The translations under genes and the position numbers were made by a program. Below are positions 20,684 to 31,838 of a stretch of DNA of 64,000 bases, piece after piece. The stretch comes from Citrobacter amalonaticus (GTDB lineage: Bacteria > Pseudomonadota > Gammaproteobacteria > Enterobacterales > Enterobacteriaceae), in the NCBI RefSeq assembly GCF_002918555.1, contig NZ_PQMB01000002.1, positions 721,169 to 785,168 on the forward strand. The letters run 5' to 3'. Within the stretch, counting starts at the first letter, position 1. Each line of letters begins with the position of its first letter. Below the pieces are notes generated by a model. That model was given only the letters and a program-made list of their open reading frames with translations. It had not been told where the DNA came from and searched no databases.

Positions 20684-22210
20684 ATTTTCTGACAGAAACG
20701 CGGGCATCAGTTTAAGCAATGCTCCCTGCGTCAGTAGCCTGGTCGCACATTCGATATCCGGCGCGAAGAAGCGATCGTCCGTGTAATGGGCAACCTCCTC
20801 ACGCAGCGCTTTCCGCGCCTGTTCCAGCAGTGGACTGGACGTCAGACCGTCCCGCAAATCAATCCCCTGACAGGCCGCCAGCCACTCTACGGCAATCACC
20901 CCGCGGGTGTTGGCTGCCATCTCCCACAGTCGGCGACCTGCGGCTGGCGCCATTGAGACGTGATCTTCCTGGTTTGCCGACGTCGGCAGGCTGTCAACGC
21001 TGTGCGGATGCGCCAGCGCTTTATTCTCGCTCGCCAGCGCGGCGGCGGTGACCTGGGCGATCATAAAGCCCGAATTAACCCCGCCATTCTTCACCAGGAA
21101 AGGCGGCAGTTGCGACATATGCTTATCCATCATTAACGCGATGCGTCGTTCCGACAGCGAACCGATTTCCGCAATCGCCAGCGCCAGGTTATCCGCCGCC
21201 ATCGCCACCGGCTCAGCGTGGAAATTGCCGCCGGAGATCACATCCCCCTCTTCGGCAAAGACCAGCGGGTTATCCGATACGGCGTTCGCTTCAACCAGCA
21301 GCACCTCCATCACCTGGCGCATCTGTGTCAGACAGGCTCCCATTACCTGCGGCTGACAGCGCAGCGAATAGGGATCCTGTACCTTCTCACAGTTGTGATG
21401 TGACTGTGAAAGCGCGCTGGTTTCCGTCAGCACATGGCGATACAGCGCGGCGGCGTCAATCTGCCCACGCTGACCGCGTGCGGCGTGAATGCGGGCGTCA
21501 AAAGGCCGACGCGATCCCAGCACCGCTTCGGTGGTCAGCGCCCCACAGACGACAGCGGAAGCGAACAGCTCCTGCGCTTCAAACAGGCCGCGCAGCGCAA
21601 ACGCGGTGGATGCCTGCGTGCCGTTGAGCAGCGCCAGCCCCTCTTTTGCCGCGAGAGTGATGGGTTCCAGACCCGCCTTTTTCAGCGCCTCTCGCGCCGG
21701 TAGCCATTCGCCCTGCCAGCGCGCTTTCCCTTCCCCCAACAGCGTTAGCGACATATGGGCCAGCGGCGCTAAATCCCCCGATGCCCCCACGGAACCTTTT
21801 GCCGGGATCAGCGGCCAGACCTCCGCGTTGACCAACGCCATCAGCGCTTCAATTACGCTCAGACGGATCCCGGAGAAGCCCCGCGCCAGGCTGTTGATTT
21901 TCAGGACCATAATCAGGCGCACCATCGCGTCATCCAGCGGTTCGCCCACCCCTGCGGCGTGGGAGAGCACCAGAGAACGCTGTAGATTCTGCAAATCCGC
22001 ATTGGCGATGCGCGTTTGCGCCAGCAGGCCGAAACCGGTATTGATACCGTAGGCGGTGCGCCCTTGTGCAACGATATGATTAACGCAGGCAACGCTGGCA
22101 TTAATCCCGTCAATGGCGCGGGTATCGAGACTGAGCTGCACGGGGTTCTGCCAGACATCGCGCAGTTGAGAAAAACTCAGCTGACCTGGCGTAAGTGTCA
22201 ATGTGTTCAT
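20675..22210 (-). CDS. hutH: HutH, histidine ammonia-lyase
   Basis: This 511-residue enzyme deaminates histidine to urocanate, the first step of histidine degradation. The Ala-Ser-Gly triad that forms the MIO cofactor is in [14 protein letters not shown] near residue 143. Other family blocks are [11 protein letters not shown] and HMSQLPPFL. The start at 22210 ([10 protein letters not shown]) is the Salmonella-type start. The C-terminus is about five residues longer than in Salmonella because a REP element supplies the stop. It lies 1 base after hutU. Confidence 0.95.
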   Translation of the reverse strand: MNTLTLTPGQLSFSQLRDVWQNPVQLSLDTRAIDGINASVACVNHIVAQGRTAYGINTGFGLLAQTRIANADLQNLQRSLVLSHAAGVGEPLDDAMVRLIMVLKINSLARGFSGIRLSVIEALMALVNAEVWPLIPAKGSVGASGDLAPLAHMSLTLLGEGKARWQGEWLPAREALKKAGLEPITLAAKEGLALLNGTQASTAFALRGLFEAQELFASAVVCGALTTEAVLGSRRPFDARIHAARGQRGQIDAAALYRHVLTETSALSQSHHNCEKVQDPYSLRCQPQVMGACLTQMRQVMEVLLVEANAVSDNPLVFAEEGDVISGGNFHAEPVAMAADNLALAIAEIGSLSERRIALMMDKHMSQLPPFLVKNGGVNSGFMIAQVTAAALASENKALAHPHSVDSLPTSANQEDHVSMAPAAGRRLWEMAANTRGVIAVEWLAACQGIDLRDGLTSSPLLEQARKALREEVAHYTDDRFFAPDIECATRLLTQGALLKLMPAFLSENAG

Positions 22211-22211
22211 A

Positions 22212-23897
<1,686 letters not shown>

Positions 23898-23972
23898 GAC
23901 AGAGACTCCTCAGGCTGACGCAGGCACGTCTTTTCCGGCCCACGGTGAACGTGAATAAGTCACTAACATATA

Positions 23973-23986
23973 CTTGTCTATACAAG
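23973..23986. promoter_or_regulatory. HutC operator of hutUH
   Basis: CTTGTCTATACAAG is a near-perfect palindrome matching the CTTGTATAGACAAG target of HutC-type GntR regulators. Urocanate releases the repressor. Confidence 0.75.
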
Positions 23987-24066
23987 CCATCGCAAGGATG
24001 TGATTAACAAAAATGATACAATTTTGTTATATTGCGTCAGCAATCACGGTTTTCAGAGCTGTCCGC

Positions 24067-24804
24067 TCAGGACATAAAATGCCCCTGTAAGCGGTAGCGG
24101 GAGCCAGGAAAAAGCAGACGGGCGTGAGAAACAATCTCCGTGGCCGACCAGGTCGTTCGTCGGATCAGCAGGCAGGGGTCATGTTCTTTGATGTTCAGCA
24201 GGGCGCACTCTTCTGCCGTGGCTCGCACCGCCTCAACAATATGCTCCCCCTCGGTGAGTGGCGCGACCAATGACAGATAAGCATGCGGCGTGGTCTGGCT
24301 GTAATCCTGTGTCAGATACGCCGGTACAATATCCGCATTCACGCAGCGATCTTCAATCTGCACCGGCAGCTCGTTTTCAAAATGGACCATCACCGAATGG
24401 AAAATCGGCGTCCCCTCTTTGACGTTCAGCGACACAGCCTGCAAGGCATTGGCCTGCGTTTTTTCCAGCCTCAGCACCTTGCAACGATGCAGATGCTGGC
24501 GGGCGGCAATCTCATCAGCAATACTGCGGATTTCAAACAGCGCGGACTGCCCCTTCGGTTCTGCGACAAAGGTACCGACCCCCTGTAAACGCACCAGCAG
24601 CCCCTCATCCGTTAACTCACGCAGCGCCCGGTTGATGGTCATCCGGCTGAAGCCATACTGTGCCACCAGTTCAGCCTCAGAGGGAATGCGATCGTGCGGC
24701 TGCCAGACGCCGCTGGCGATCTTCTCGCTAATCTCCTTTTTGATCTTTTCATAGAAAGGGGCAGGCGCATTCACCTGGGCGGGACGGGGTCGGGATGGGT
24801 ACAT
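24067..24804 (-). CDS. hutC: HutC, GntR-family repressor of histidine utilisation
   Basis: This 245-residue protein has an N-terminal winged helix (YEKIKKEISEKIASGVW... RIPSEAELVAQYGFSRMTINRALRELTDEGLLVR) and a C-terminal UTRA domain that binds urocanate. It is the last gene of hutIGC and its own operon has a HutC site (27068), so it is probably autoregulated. A degenerate REP-like segment lies between it and hutG (24838-24884). Confidence 0.93.
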   Translation of the reverse strand: MYPSRPRPAQVNAPAPFYEKIKKEISEKIASGVWQPHDRIPSEAELVAQYGFSRMTINRALRELTDEGLLVRLQGVGTFVAEPKGQSALFEIRSIADEIAARQHLHRCKVLRLEKTQANALQAVSLNVKEGTPIFHSVMVHFENELPVQIEDRCVNADIVPAYLTQDYSQTTPHAYLSLVAPLTEGEHIVEAVRATAEECALLNIKEHDPCLLIRRTTWSATEIVSHARLLFPGSRYRLQGHFMS

Positions 24805-24884
24805 GCGTGAGCCTTCCTTATGCGTATCATTTTATTTGCCGGATGGCGGCGCAAATGCCTTAACGCGGCGCGCCGTCCGTCATC

Positions 24885-25826
24885 TCAGCGCCACCAGTGT
24901 GCAATTTGCCAGCCAAGCCGTGCGGCAGTGCGCACGGCTCTGCCATCATCGTCAAAGCGTGGGTTAAATTCAACCATATCCACGGCCTGGAGTTTACCGC
25001 TGCGGCACAGGGGTTCAACTATCCGCATAATCGTCGCCAGCGGTACGCCCAGCGCAGCGGGGGCCGACACGGCTGGCATCTCCCAGACGGGTAAAACATC
25101 CAGATCGATGGTCAGATAGATTTTGTCGACGCCGTCGATAAAGTGCGCCATTTGTTCACGGGCGCTATCACAGTGCACATCTTCCACCACGGTAACGCCG
25201 CGCCGCTGCGCCTCATCCCACAGCGCCTGAGTGTTGGCCGCACGGCTTACGCCAAGGCATGCATAATGAAATTCACGTTGCTGCTCTTCACAAAGCAGCG
25301 CCAGCTGGCGAAAGGGCGTGCCCGACGTGGCCCGGTCGGCATGGCGCAAATCCAGATGGGCGTCGAGGTTGATAATACCAGTTCGCTCATCCGGGAACGC
25401 GTCCAGCACCCCTGCCCCATGACCAAATGCGGTTTCATGACCGCCGCCCAGTACAAACGTCCGTACGCCTGCCTGCTGACACGCGCGCACCGCCTCACGC
25501 AGCGCCTGCTGCGCCCCTTCCAGATCGGCCGTGGGCGCGACGACATTGCCTAAATCCACCAGCCGCTCGTGGCCATGATGGCTGGCCAGATTCGCCAGCG
25601 CCTTACGCAGCGCGTCGGGCGCCCCTGCCGCCCCCGGTCGCCCCTGGTTACGCTTCACCCCTTCGTCGCAGGCAAAGCCAAGAAAGGCAATCTGCCCGCG
25701 GTACGCCTCAGGCGTGAAATCGCTACTCAGGGTGACCGTCTGGAACAGGCGCAGCGCGTTGGCAGCCTCCGCGCTGTCGTCCCGCCCCTGCCAGAGTGCA
25801 GGAGAGGCTGGAAACCATTGCGTCAT
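24885..25826 (-). CDS. hutG: HutG, formimidoylglutamase (arginase family)
   Basis: This 313-residue Mn-dependent hydrolase splits N-formimidoyl-glutamate to glutamate and formamide. Arginase-fold metal motifs are present: [21 protein letters not shown] and LTIDLDVLP, followed by VEFNPRFDD. It overlaps hutI by 4 bases. Confidence 0.94.
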   Translation of the reverse strand: MTQWFPASPALWQGRDDSAEAANALRLFQTVTLSSDFTPEAYRGQIAFLGFACDEGVKRNQGRPGAAGAPDALRKALANLASHHGHERLVDLGNVVAPTADLEGAQQALREAVRACQQAGVRTFVLGGGHETAFGHGAGVLDAFPDERTGIINLDAHLDLRHADRATSGTPFRQLALLCEEQQREFHYACLGVSRAANTQALWDEAQRRGVTVVEDVHCDSAREQMAHFIDGVDKIYLTIDLDVLPVWEMPAVSAPAALGVPLATIMRIVEPLCRSGKLQAVDMVEFNPRFDDDGRAVRTAARLGWQIAHWWR

Positions 25827-27046
25827 GTCATTTGCCCTCGGTAAATTCGCTGATATAACGGATTGCGCCCCGGCTCATAGAGGATCTCCACCGGCTGTTG
25901 GGCATCCCAGACGTTAAAGTCAGCCACATAGCCCGCTTTAAGCTGCCCATGCGTCGCCTGACGCCCCAGCGCCTGTGCGGCATGGCGCGTCACCCCAGCC
26001 CACGCCTCTTCCGGCGTTAAGCCAAACTGGACGCAGGCCATATTCATCGCCAGGTGCAGGCTGATAAACGGGCTGGTGCCCGGATTAAAATCGGTGGCTA
26101 CCGCCATCGGTACCCGGTATTGACGCAGCAGCGCCACCGGCGGACGCTGCTGTTCTTTGAGGAAATAGAATGCGCCGGGCAACAGCACGCCGACGGTGCC
26201 GCTGCGACTCATCGCCGCCACGCCGTCTTCATCCAGATATTCGATATGATCGGCTGAAAGCCCGTGATAACGACTCACCAGCCGTGCGCCGCCAAGTAAA
26301 GAGAGCTGCTCAACATGGCCTTTGACCGGAATGCCCAGCGCCTGCGCCGCCCGGAACACCCGTTCGCTCTGGGCAAGCGTAAAACCAACGCTTTCACAGA
26401 ACAGGTCGACCGCTTCAAACAGCCCTTTTTCCCATAACTGAGGCAAAAGGGTTTCGCAAACCAGGGTGATATAGCCGTCAGGATCGTTGCGATATTCGGC
26501 TGGGGTGGCATGCGCCGCCAGCAGCGTGGGGCTGATTTCGATCACCTGCTCCGCCGCCAGGGCCGCAATAACCCGCAGCATTTTCTCTTCCGCCGCCAGC
26601 GCCAGCCCGTAGCCGGATTTGATCTCCAGGAGGGTCACGCCTTCTTTAATCAGCCGGTGCATACGCGCGCGCGCCAGCTGTAAAAGTTGGTCTGGCGTGG
26701 CAGTACGCGTGGCGGATACGGTGGCGTTAATTCCGCCGCCTCCGGCGCTGATCTGCTGGTAAGAGACGCCGTTAAGCCGTTGCTCCCACTCTCCGGCACG
26801 ATTCCCCCCGAAGACCAGATGCGTATGGCAATCAATGAGTCCCGGTGTAACCAGCCTGCCTTCCATATCATGTGCGTGGTGATGGCTGTTTCCGAGGGAC
26901 GCTTCGGGAACAATCGCCGCTATTCGCCCTGCGCGTACAACCAGCGCGTGCCCCTCAACCATGCCGTAGGGCGCTTCCCGCTCAGGGTCCATCGTTGCCA
27001 GCCGGACATTCCGCCAGATTGTGTCATCAGGTAACCACTGCCGCAT
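25823..27046 (-). CDS. hutI: HutI, imidazolonepropionase
   Basis: This 407-residue amidohydrolase opens the imidazolone ring. Metal-site motifs are [16 protein letters not shown], a mid-protein HATPAEY and GHVEQL, and [10 protein letters not shown] with the catalytic Asp. The start at 27046 (MRQWLPDDT) is preferred to the in-frame codon at 27079 because it matches Salmonella and because the longer start would lie inside the HutC box. It is the first gene of hutIGC. Confidence 0.94.
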   Translation of the reverse strand: MRQWLPDDTIWRNVRLATMDPEREAPYGMVEGHALVVRAGRIAAIVPEASLGNSHHHAHDMEGRLVTPGLIDCHTHLVFGGNRAGEWEQRLNGVSYQQISAGGGGINATVSATRTATPDQLLQLARARMHRLIKEGVTLLEIKSGYGLALAAEEKMLRVIAALAAEQVIEISPTLLAAHATPAEYRNDPDGYITLVCETLLPQLWEKGLFEAVDLFCESVGFTLAQSERVFRAAQALGIPVKGHVEQLSLLGGARLVSRYHGLSADHIEYLDEDGVAAMSRSGTVGVLLPGAFYFLKEQQRPPVALLRQYRVPMAVATDFNPGTSPFISLHLAMNMACVQFGLTPEEAWAGVTRHAAQALGRQATHGQLKAGYVADFNVWDAQQPVEILYEPGRNPLYQRIYRGQMT

Positions 27047-27067
27047 ACCATCCCCGCTTGTCGTAGG

Positions 27068-27079
27068 TTGTATAGACAT
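27068..27079. promoter_or_regulatory. HutC operator of hutIGC
   Basis: TTGTATAGACAT contains the TGTATAGACA core of the HutC target, 22 bases upstream of the hutI start. With the site at 23973 it puts both hut operons under one regulator. Confidence 0.7.
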
Positions 27080-27210
27080 TTATTTTCATTCCACGAGGGA
27101 TGTCAACCTGAAGCACGAGAAATGTTATTTATTTGTGATATATAAACCTGTACCCCGCACGCTGAGCGACTTAAAAAAGACTTTTTCTCTTTTCGCCTTC
27201 CCGTTTCGCT

Positions 27211-27330
27211 CAACTTAGTATAAAAAAAGCTGCAATCAGAATGATAAAAAATAGAAAAATCAAACCATTACAAGATTATTTATCTCATTTAAATACAACT
27301 AAAGACTGTAATACACGACATTTTCAATCA
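27211..27330 (-). other. attR-like junction (P-O-B') of the cryptic prophage
   Basis: The core at 27211-27230 carries seven A's where lambda has six. On the bio side the sequence is bacterial. On the prophage side, minus strand, GTCGTGTATTACAGTC near 27313-27328 resembles the lambda P-arm stretch GTTGTGTTTTACAGTA. The exact arm sites are not certain. Confidence 0.65.
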
Positions 27331-27374
27331 CAACAATCAATTACTTACGATACATTAATGACCTGTTGCAGAGC

Positions 27375-27415
27375 ATTAGCGCAAGGCTGCTTTCGTCATC
27401 TTGCGCTAATTTTTT
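27375..27415 (+). terminator. Rho-independent terminator near the prophage left end
   Basis: ATTAGCGCAAG and CTTGCGCTAAT form an 11-base stem followed by six T's on the plus strand. No plus-strand gene now precedes it, so it may have served a lost gene. The remainder of 27080-27419 has no coding sequence I can support. Confidence 0.7.
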
Positions 27416-27419
27416 GCCA

Positions 27420-27801
27420 TCACACCGGACAATCATCAAACTCGCCAGAACGGGCATCGTTGATCATGTACGTTATCATTCCAAAGATCGCCTCATTTTC
27501 CATCTCAGGCATTTCTTCACGGCGACCGCTGCTTACGTTTATCAGATATGGCGTAGGATGTTTTTTGTACTCAACCACCCTGAATTCTCCACCGAAATCA
27601 CATACAAGTAACGAGCCGTCGCATGGAGTCAGGCGAGGCATCAACGACAAGCAAGGCACCAGACAGGATTCCGTAGCGCCGTGCTGGGCCACCTGCTCTC
27701 ACTAAGTAAGTTGCCGCGGGCCTTTGCACTAACAACTCATCAAGAGGTATTCGCGTTTCTACGTAGTCTGCTGCCGGAGTGGGAAAGCCCACCGAAGTGG
27801 G
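27420..27801 (-). pseudogene. umuD-like gene, truncated and frameshifted
   Basis: The first frame (27598-27801) reads GFPTPAADYVETRIPLDELL then ATYLVRAGG...GILSGALLVVDAS, clearly UmuD-like. After a shift near 27645 the second frame continues CDGSLLVCDFGGEFRVV and ends FGMITYMI, matching the UmuD C-terminal half. The N-terminus before GFP is lost (a stop lies four codons upstream) and the catalytic SGDSM motif has become GGPAR. It is therefore a dead DNA-polymerase-V accessory gene. No umuC partner follows. Confidence 0.75.
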
Positions 27802-27812
27802 CTATGTATTTG

Positions 27813-28913
27813 TTATTCATTGGTATCAGGTGGAGAAGTAAAAAATTTACCTAAAGCGTCTCGCTCTACACTTGTGATGAAGACATACTTAGGCTTAAAG
27901 GATTTAACCATGATCTGGAGTAATTCCGGCGTTACCTTTCCTGGGTGTACCTGTAAAACCTCCCTGAAAGTTCTGGACATAAAAGGTGACATAGCGGTGC
28001 CGTAGGAGTCTCTAAGCCATAGTACACGGTCATCATTTAGCGCATTATCTGAAACCACAAGTGCCGGGGTAGGTGGTGCCCCTATAACCGTGAGCCTTTT
28101 TTCCGACAACAACCTTCCTGTTTTAAAATCAAAAACTTTAATGTTCGTTTTATTGATAGCCCTGTCGTCAAGATAAACAAGTTCCTCCTTGACGTTTTTC
28201 ACACGTAAAAATGCAGCTAAATCACCTGAGCGTCCCTCTGCTGTTTTAAAGTGTGCCGAAGTGAACGGACCGGGCCACTTTGTGTCAGGATGCTTAAATT
28301 GCATAGTAGATGCCAGCGCATTGAAGGCCATACCCGCTCCGTATGAATTCCAGTGTGTATCGGTATGATAATATAAAGGCTTATCAGTCCTGCCCTTCTC
28401 TACCATTATCGGAGTAAGAGTATCAATATAGATCTCATTGTCACTATGCAATAGCGAGCCCAATATAGAATCAGGGGAATGCCTGTCCCATTTAGGAAGC
28501 TTATCCATATAGACACTATCCTTATCCGGACCGATTATTATTTTGAAATCCTGGACGCCGTTTATTTTAAAATAATCCCCCCATGCTTCAGTCGCTTTAC
28601 TAACAGCGAGCATGTCTTTTGCGATTATAGATGAGCCTTGTATTTTCTTTGTTAACGTTTTTACAAAGCTATCACCCAGAAACAACCATCCTTCCTTGCC
28701 AATAAGAACTTTTTCTGGTTCTGTTGATAATCCGTATTTGAAAGCAACGGCACCCACCCATGCTTCTACAGCATCCATATTATAGAGATTTCTAAATCGT
28801 TCTGGCATACGTTTGCTTTTAAAAAGATGCGGCTCGTTAACAATATTGTAAGTTGGCAGAATAGCCAGTGAAGCAATTACTATAGCTGAGAATAAAAATA
28901 CTTTACCTTTCAT
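27813..28913 (-). CDS. AlgJ/AlgX-like polysaccharide O-acetyltransferase
   Basis: This 366-residue protein has an N-terminal signal anchor (residues 4-22) and a periplasmic SGNH-like domain. The family signatures visible are GKEGWLFLGDSF (about residues 73-84), YHTDTHWNSYGAGMAF, with the catalytic Asp-His, and LWLRDSYGTAM, with the likely nucleophilic serine. Relatives move acetyl groups from a membrane partner to a polysaccharide in the periplasm. It lies 10 bases after the AlgI-like gene, so the two form an operon. The acceptor glycan is unknown. Base composition is A+T-rich compared with the core genes. Confidence 0.82.
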   Translation of the reverse strand: MKGKVFLFSAIVIASLAILPTYNIVNEPHLFKSKRMPERFRNLYNMDAVEAWVGAVAFKYGLSTEPEKVLIGKEGWLFLGDSFVKTLTKKIQGSSIIAKDMLAVSKATEAWGDYFKINGVQDFKIIIGPDKDSVYMDKLPKWDRHSPDSILGSLLHSDNEIYIDTLTPIMVEKGRTDKPLYYHTDTHWNSYGAGMAFNALASTMQFKHPDTKWPGPFTSAHFKTAEGRSGDLAAFLRVKNVKEELVYLDDRAINKTNIKVFDFKTGRLLSEKRLTVIGAPPTPALVVSDNALNDDRVLWLRDSYGTAMSPFMSRTFREVLQVHPGKVTPELLQIMVKSFKPKYVFITSVERDALGKFFTSPPDTNE

Positions 28914-28923
28914 ATCATCATCC

Positions 28924-30387
28924 TCAGAAGTTAAAGTACAGGAAAACTGCGCTTGTGGTATGTAGAGTCATATACAAAGCCAAAGCGCTGATGAATGCAA
29001 CCCATGTTACCTTCAACATGCTTTGCTTATCTGTTACCACTATTTCTATGGCATTTTTGAAAGATATGATAACGAAAGCACATGCAATAGCCGCAAACTG
29101 AACAGAGTAACCGGCCAGTCCAGGTGGCAACATCGCCGACAACTTGTCTGCCTGAACACCAAGCATTGACAGATTTTCGATCGGCGCGTCAAGAATAGTA
29201 AATTTAGTCATCGAGTTAAAACTAAACATAGATTCGATAATACCCATTGCATCCTTAATGGAATGGGCACGAAAAAATATCCATGCTATATGTACATATA
29301 GAAAGGTTACCAACCATGCCACCGGTTTATACATTTTTAGCCCAGCAGAAGACCATGCCCTGTGAACCACCAGTCCCACACCATGCATAACCCCCCATAT
29401 GATGAACATCCAACTTGCACCATGCCATAATCCACCAATAACAAATGTTATGAACAGGTTGAAATAAGTTCGAGGTATGGAGCATCGGTTACCCCCTAAG
29501 GGGATGTACAGGTAATCCCGGAGGTAACGGCCAAGTGTAATATGCCACCGCCTCCAGAAATCCTGTATGTTTAGTGCCTTATAGGGTGAATTAAAATTTA
29601 AAGGAAGCCAGATATTGAACAATAATGCGACTCCTATTGCCATATCACAATAGCCGCTAAAATCGAAATAAAGCTGGAATGTATAAGAGAGGCTTGTTAC
29701 CCAAGCGCTATAAAAATCATGATGATATCCAGGTACGTAACCAGCATCTGCCCATATTGCGAATGTATCAGCAATTATCGTTTTTTTGAAAAGTCCTATA
29801 CCGAATATCATTAACCCCATCATGATGTTTCTATATCTAACAGGAACAGTCCTAAGAGATTTGAACTGTGACATCATCTCTTTATGATGAAGGATCGGAC
29901 CGGCAATTAAATGAGGGAAAAAAGTAACAAACAGTGCATAATTAACGATGTCATATTCTTTTGCATATCCCTTATAGCTGTCAACAAGAAAGGCTATCTG
30001 GGTAAACGTATAAAAACTTATGCCAATAGGAAGCACTATCCCCGCTATATGATAGTGTTCACCAGTAAGGTAGTTCAGATTATCAAGGAGAAAATTCGTG
30101 TATTTGTAATAGCCAAGCACTAGCAGGTTCGCGACAATACCTGCTGTAAGCATTATTTTTTTTCGTTTTGCGCCCTTAGCTAACTGAATACCGAGCCCAT
30201 AGTTAAACATTATTGACCCGAGCATTAAAGGAAGGTAGGCCAGACTCCAGTAGCTGTAAAAGTACAGACTGGCAGCAACCAACCATACTTTTCCGAAGTA
30301 TAGAAGTTTAAATTTATTGAGAAGAAAATAGCCCAAAAATACTACTGGCAAAAATGCGAAAATAAACTCTGGAGAACTGAAAATCAT
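28924..30387 (-). CDS. AlgI/DltB-type membrane-bound O-acyltransferase (MBOAT)
   Basis: The 487-residue polytopic protein carries the MBOAT signatures: FDFSGYCDMAIG, FWRRWHITLGRYLRDYLYIPLGGNR (positions about 265-289) and the catalytic histidine in GGLWHGASW. It should pass acetyl groups from cytoplasmic acetyl-CoA across the inner membrane to the AlgJ-like protein encoded downstream. No alginate or cellulose genes are nearby, so a surface glycan such as O-antigen or capsule is the likely but unproven target. Confidence 0.85.
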   Translation of the reverse strand: MIFSSPEFIFAFLPVVFLGYFLLNKFKLLYFGKVWLVAASLYFYSYWSLAYLPLMLGSIMFNYGLGIQLAKGAKRKKIMLTAGIVANLLVLGYYKYTNFLLDNLNYLTGEHYHIAGIVLPIGISFYTFTQIAFLVDSYKGYAKEYDIVNYALFVTFFPHLIAGPILHHKEMMSQFKSLRTVPVRYRNIMMGLMIFGIGLFKKTIIADTFAIWADAGYVPGYHHDFYSAWVTSLSYTFQLYFDFSGYCDMAIGVALLFNIWLPLNFNSPYKALNIQDFWRRWHITLGRYLRDYLYIPLGGNRCSIPRTYFNLFITFVIGGLWHGASWMFIIWGVMHGVGLVVHRAWSSAGLKMYKPVAWLVTFLYVHIAWIFFRAHSIKDAMGIIESMFSFNSMTKFTILDAPIENLSMLGVQADKLSAMLPPGLAGYSVQFAAIACAFVIISFKNAIEIVVTDKQSMLKVTWVAFISALALYMTLHTTSAVFLYFNF

Positions 30388-30474
30388 AGCATTTCCAAAT
30401 TGTCATTATGATAATAAGAACCATAAAATGAAAGTTCAATAACGCCTTTGTGAACAACTATTTTTTTAAACGCA

Positions 30475-30960
30475 TTATATAAACTCATAACCACCACTCA
30501 TTAAACAATTGCAACGATCACTTTTTAAAGACATATCTAACTCTCTAGCCCCAATACTTATCAGCAGAATCCATTTCTCTTTTGAAGATGTATCAAAGTA
30601 ACTTACGTCACGAAAATACTGAACATCAGAATAAAACAGAGAGCCACTTTTAACGTATTCATAAAGCAACTGATAATCAGAAGGAAGTAAAAGAAAGCCC
30701 CCAAACACCAATAAAAAAAAGCAAAAAAGATATAGCACAGGAGTTATACTTCTGGCTCTATCCATATAAAATCCGATAATTGAAAATTCAGAATTAGCCA
30801 ATCTCGATAATATTATCCCAGTCATAAGATAACCAGAGATAACAAAAAACACATCCCCCCCCGTAAATCCACCACCAAAGCCAGGAATCCCAAAGAGATA
30901 AAGAATGACAACAATTACTGCTATCGCTCTCAGCCCATTAATGTCAGTCCTGAAGTTCAC
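30475..30960 (-). pseudogene. Acyltransferase-3 (OafA-like) gene, 5' remnant
   Basis: Only 161 residues remain of a family that normally has 350-650. The start (DINGLRAIAVIVVI) and GDVFFVISGYLMTGIIL are typical, and the frame runs to SSKEKW, where intact members continue with LLHTWSLSVEWQFY. Here it goes into unrelated codons and stops. The catalytic His of the R-X10-H motif is Leu (ILYLFG for ILYHFG), and GVDVFF has become GGDVFF beside a C8/G8 tract. It would have O-acetylated a glycan; it is almost certainly inactive. Confidence 0.75.
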
Positions 30961-31049
30961 TTTTCCGCCACAATCTCACTAACAATCATGGAGGTGTTAT
31001 AGCATGCAATATAAATTCAAGCCAGTCACTACAGCTGCATAGCTACTAG

Positions 31050-31712
31050 TTGGCTACCTGTTGTGACCTCAAACAAAAATGCAACTCCACCAACATCAGT
31101 CATTGGAGTTACAACGAACCGATCGTTAACCAAGGTCCGGCTACACGAGCTGCAAAATCAGAGGTTAAGAGAGCGAGGATTACAGCAGATGAATATCTGA
31201 CGATACGGAAGTATGCCGAAGACCTTTCGGCCTGGGTTGTCCTGGTAATGGATCTGGCTGTGGTTACCGGTCAGCGTGTTGGAGATTTATGCAAGATGAG
31301 GTGGGAAGATATCAAGGATGATTATCTCTATGTTGAGCAAAGTAAAACAGGGTCAAAGCTTGCACTACCTACCTCACTAACAGTGAATGCTCTTAATATT
31401 TCCATGCAGAAAACGCTTGAGAAGTGCAAGTTACTGCTTAATGGCGAAACTATTATTGCTTCAACACGCAGCGAACCGCTTTCTTCAGGGACGATATCAA
31501 GGTATTTTATGCGCGCACGCAAGGCATCTGAACTTTCCTTTGAAGGAGAACCGCCTGCTTTTCATGAGTTACGCAGCCTGTCAGCAAGACTCTATGAGAA
31601 ACAGGTTAGCAGGGAGTTTTCTCAGCACCTTCTCGGGCATAAGTCGGACACTATGGCCTCTCAGTATCGAGATGACCGAGGGAGAGAGTGGGATAAAATT
31701 GAGTTCAGTTAG
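31050..31712 (+). pseudogene. int: Lambda-type integrase, catalytic domain only
   Basis: The last about 180 residues are very close to lambda Int: RITADEYLTIRKYAE, AVVTGQRVGDLCKMRW (catalytic Arg), YVEQSKTG (Lys), FHELRSLSARLYE (HxxR), LLGHKSDTMASQYRDDRG (His, and Tyr nucleophile). The arm-binding and core-binding N-terminal part (about 170 residues in lambda) is missing; the upstream 30 codons are not Int-like. All catalytic residues survive, but arm-site binding should be lost, so the element is probably immobile without help. It ends at the P' arm. Confidence 0.82.
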
Positions 31713-31800
31713 TGATTTTATTTTGACTAATAGTAACCTGTGCATTGCAACATTTTGATTATGCTTGCTTTTATTTTGGTACAACTTAGTATAAAAAAGC
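31707..31800 (-). other. attL-like junction (B-O-P') with Int arm sites
   Basis: On the minus strand a perfect 15-base lambda core GCTTTTTTATACTAA is followed by GTTG, then GTTGCAATGCACAGG, then TTACTATTAGTCAAAATAAA. These match the lambda P' arm with its clustered arm-type Int sites (P'1-P'3). The AAAGCAAGC block between core and arm sites resembles the IHF region of lambda. Confidence 0.82.
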
Positions 31801-31838
31801 AGGCTTTAATGGATAACTTTCAAAGCCCGGAGCACTCT

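Larger units (their letters stand above)
27211..31800. mobile_element. Cryptic lambdoid prophage remnant in the lambda attachment site
   Basis: The 4.6-kb, A+T-rich segment is bounded by direct repeats of the lambda core: ACTTAGTATAAAAAAGC at 31784 and the same with one extra A at 27213. On the left the flank reads on into the bacterial B' arm (GAGCGAAACGGGAAGG on the minus strand, as at E. coli attB). On the right the core is joined to a P' arm and a truncated int. The orientation (attL and int on the gal side, attR on the bio side) is that of lambda. Contents are a umuD relic, AlgJ-like and AlgI-like genes, a broken acyltransferase and int. No phage structural or replication genes remain. 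Confidence 0.85.

Noticed and set aside
23991-24030. CRP site upstream of hutU (TGTGATTAACAAAAATGAT)
   Set aside because: Only the first half-site TGTGA fits; the second half is too degenerate to claim.
27241-27705. 154-codon plus-strand open frame at the prophage left end
   Set aside because: It runs through the P-arm region and a terminator hairpin and then antisense to the umuD relic. It has no recognisable protein features.
30990-31720. tRNA-type integration site next to the integrase
   Set aside because: No tRNA-like sequence is near. The flanking core is the lambda attB core, which is not in a tRNA.
31740-31838. Longer N-terminus for YbhC starting in the P' arm
   Set aside because: The added residues are encoded by att core DNA and have no counterpart in E. 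coli; the lipoprotein signal fits the GTG at 31839.
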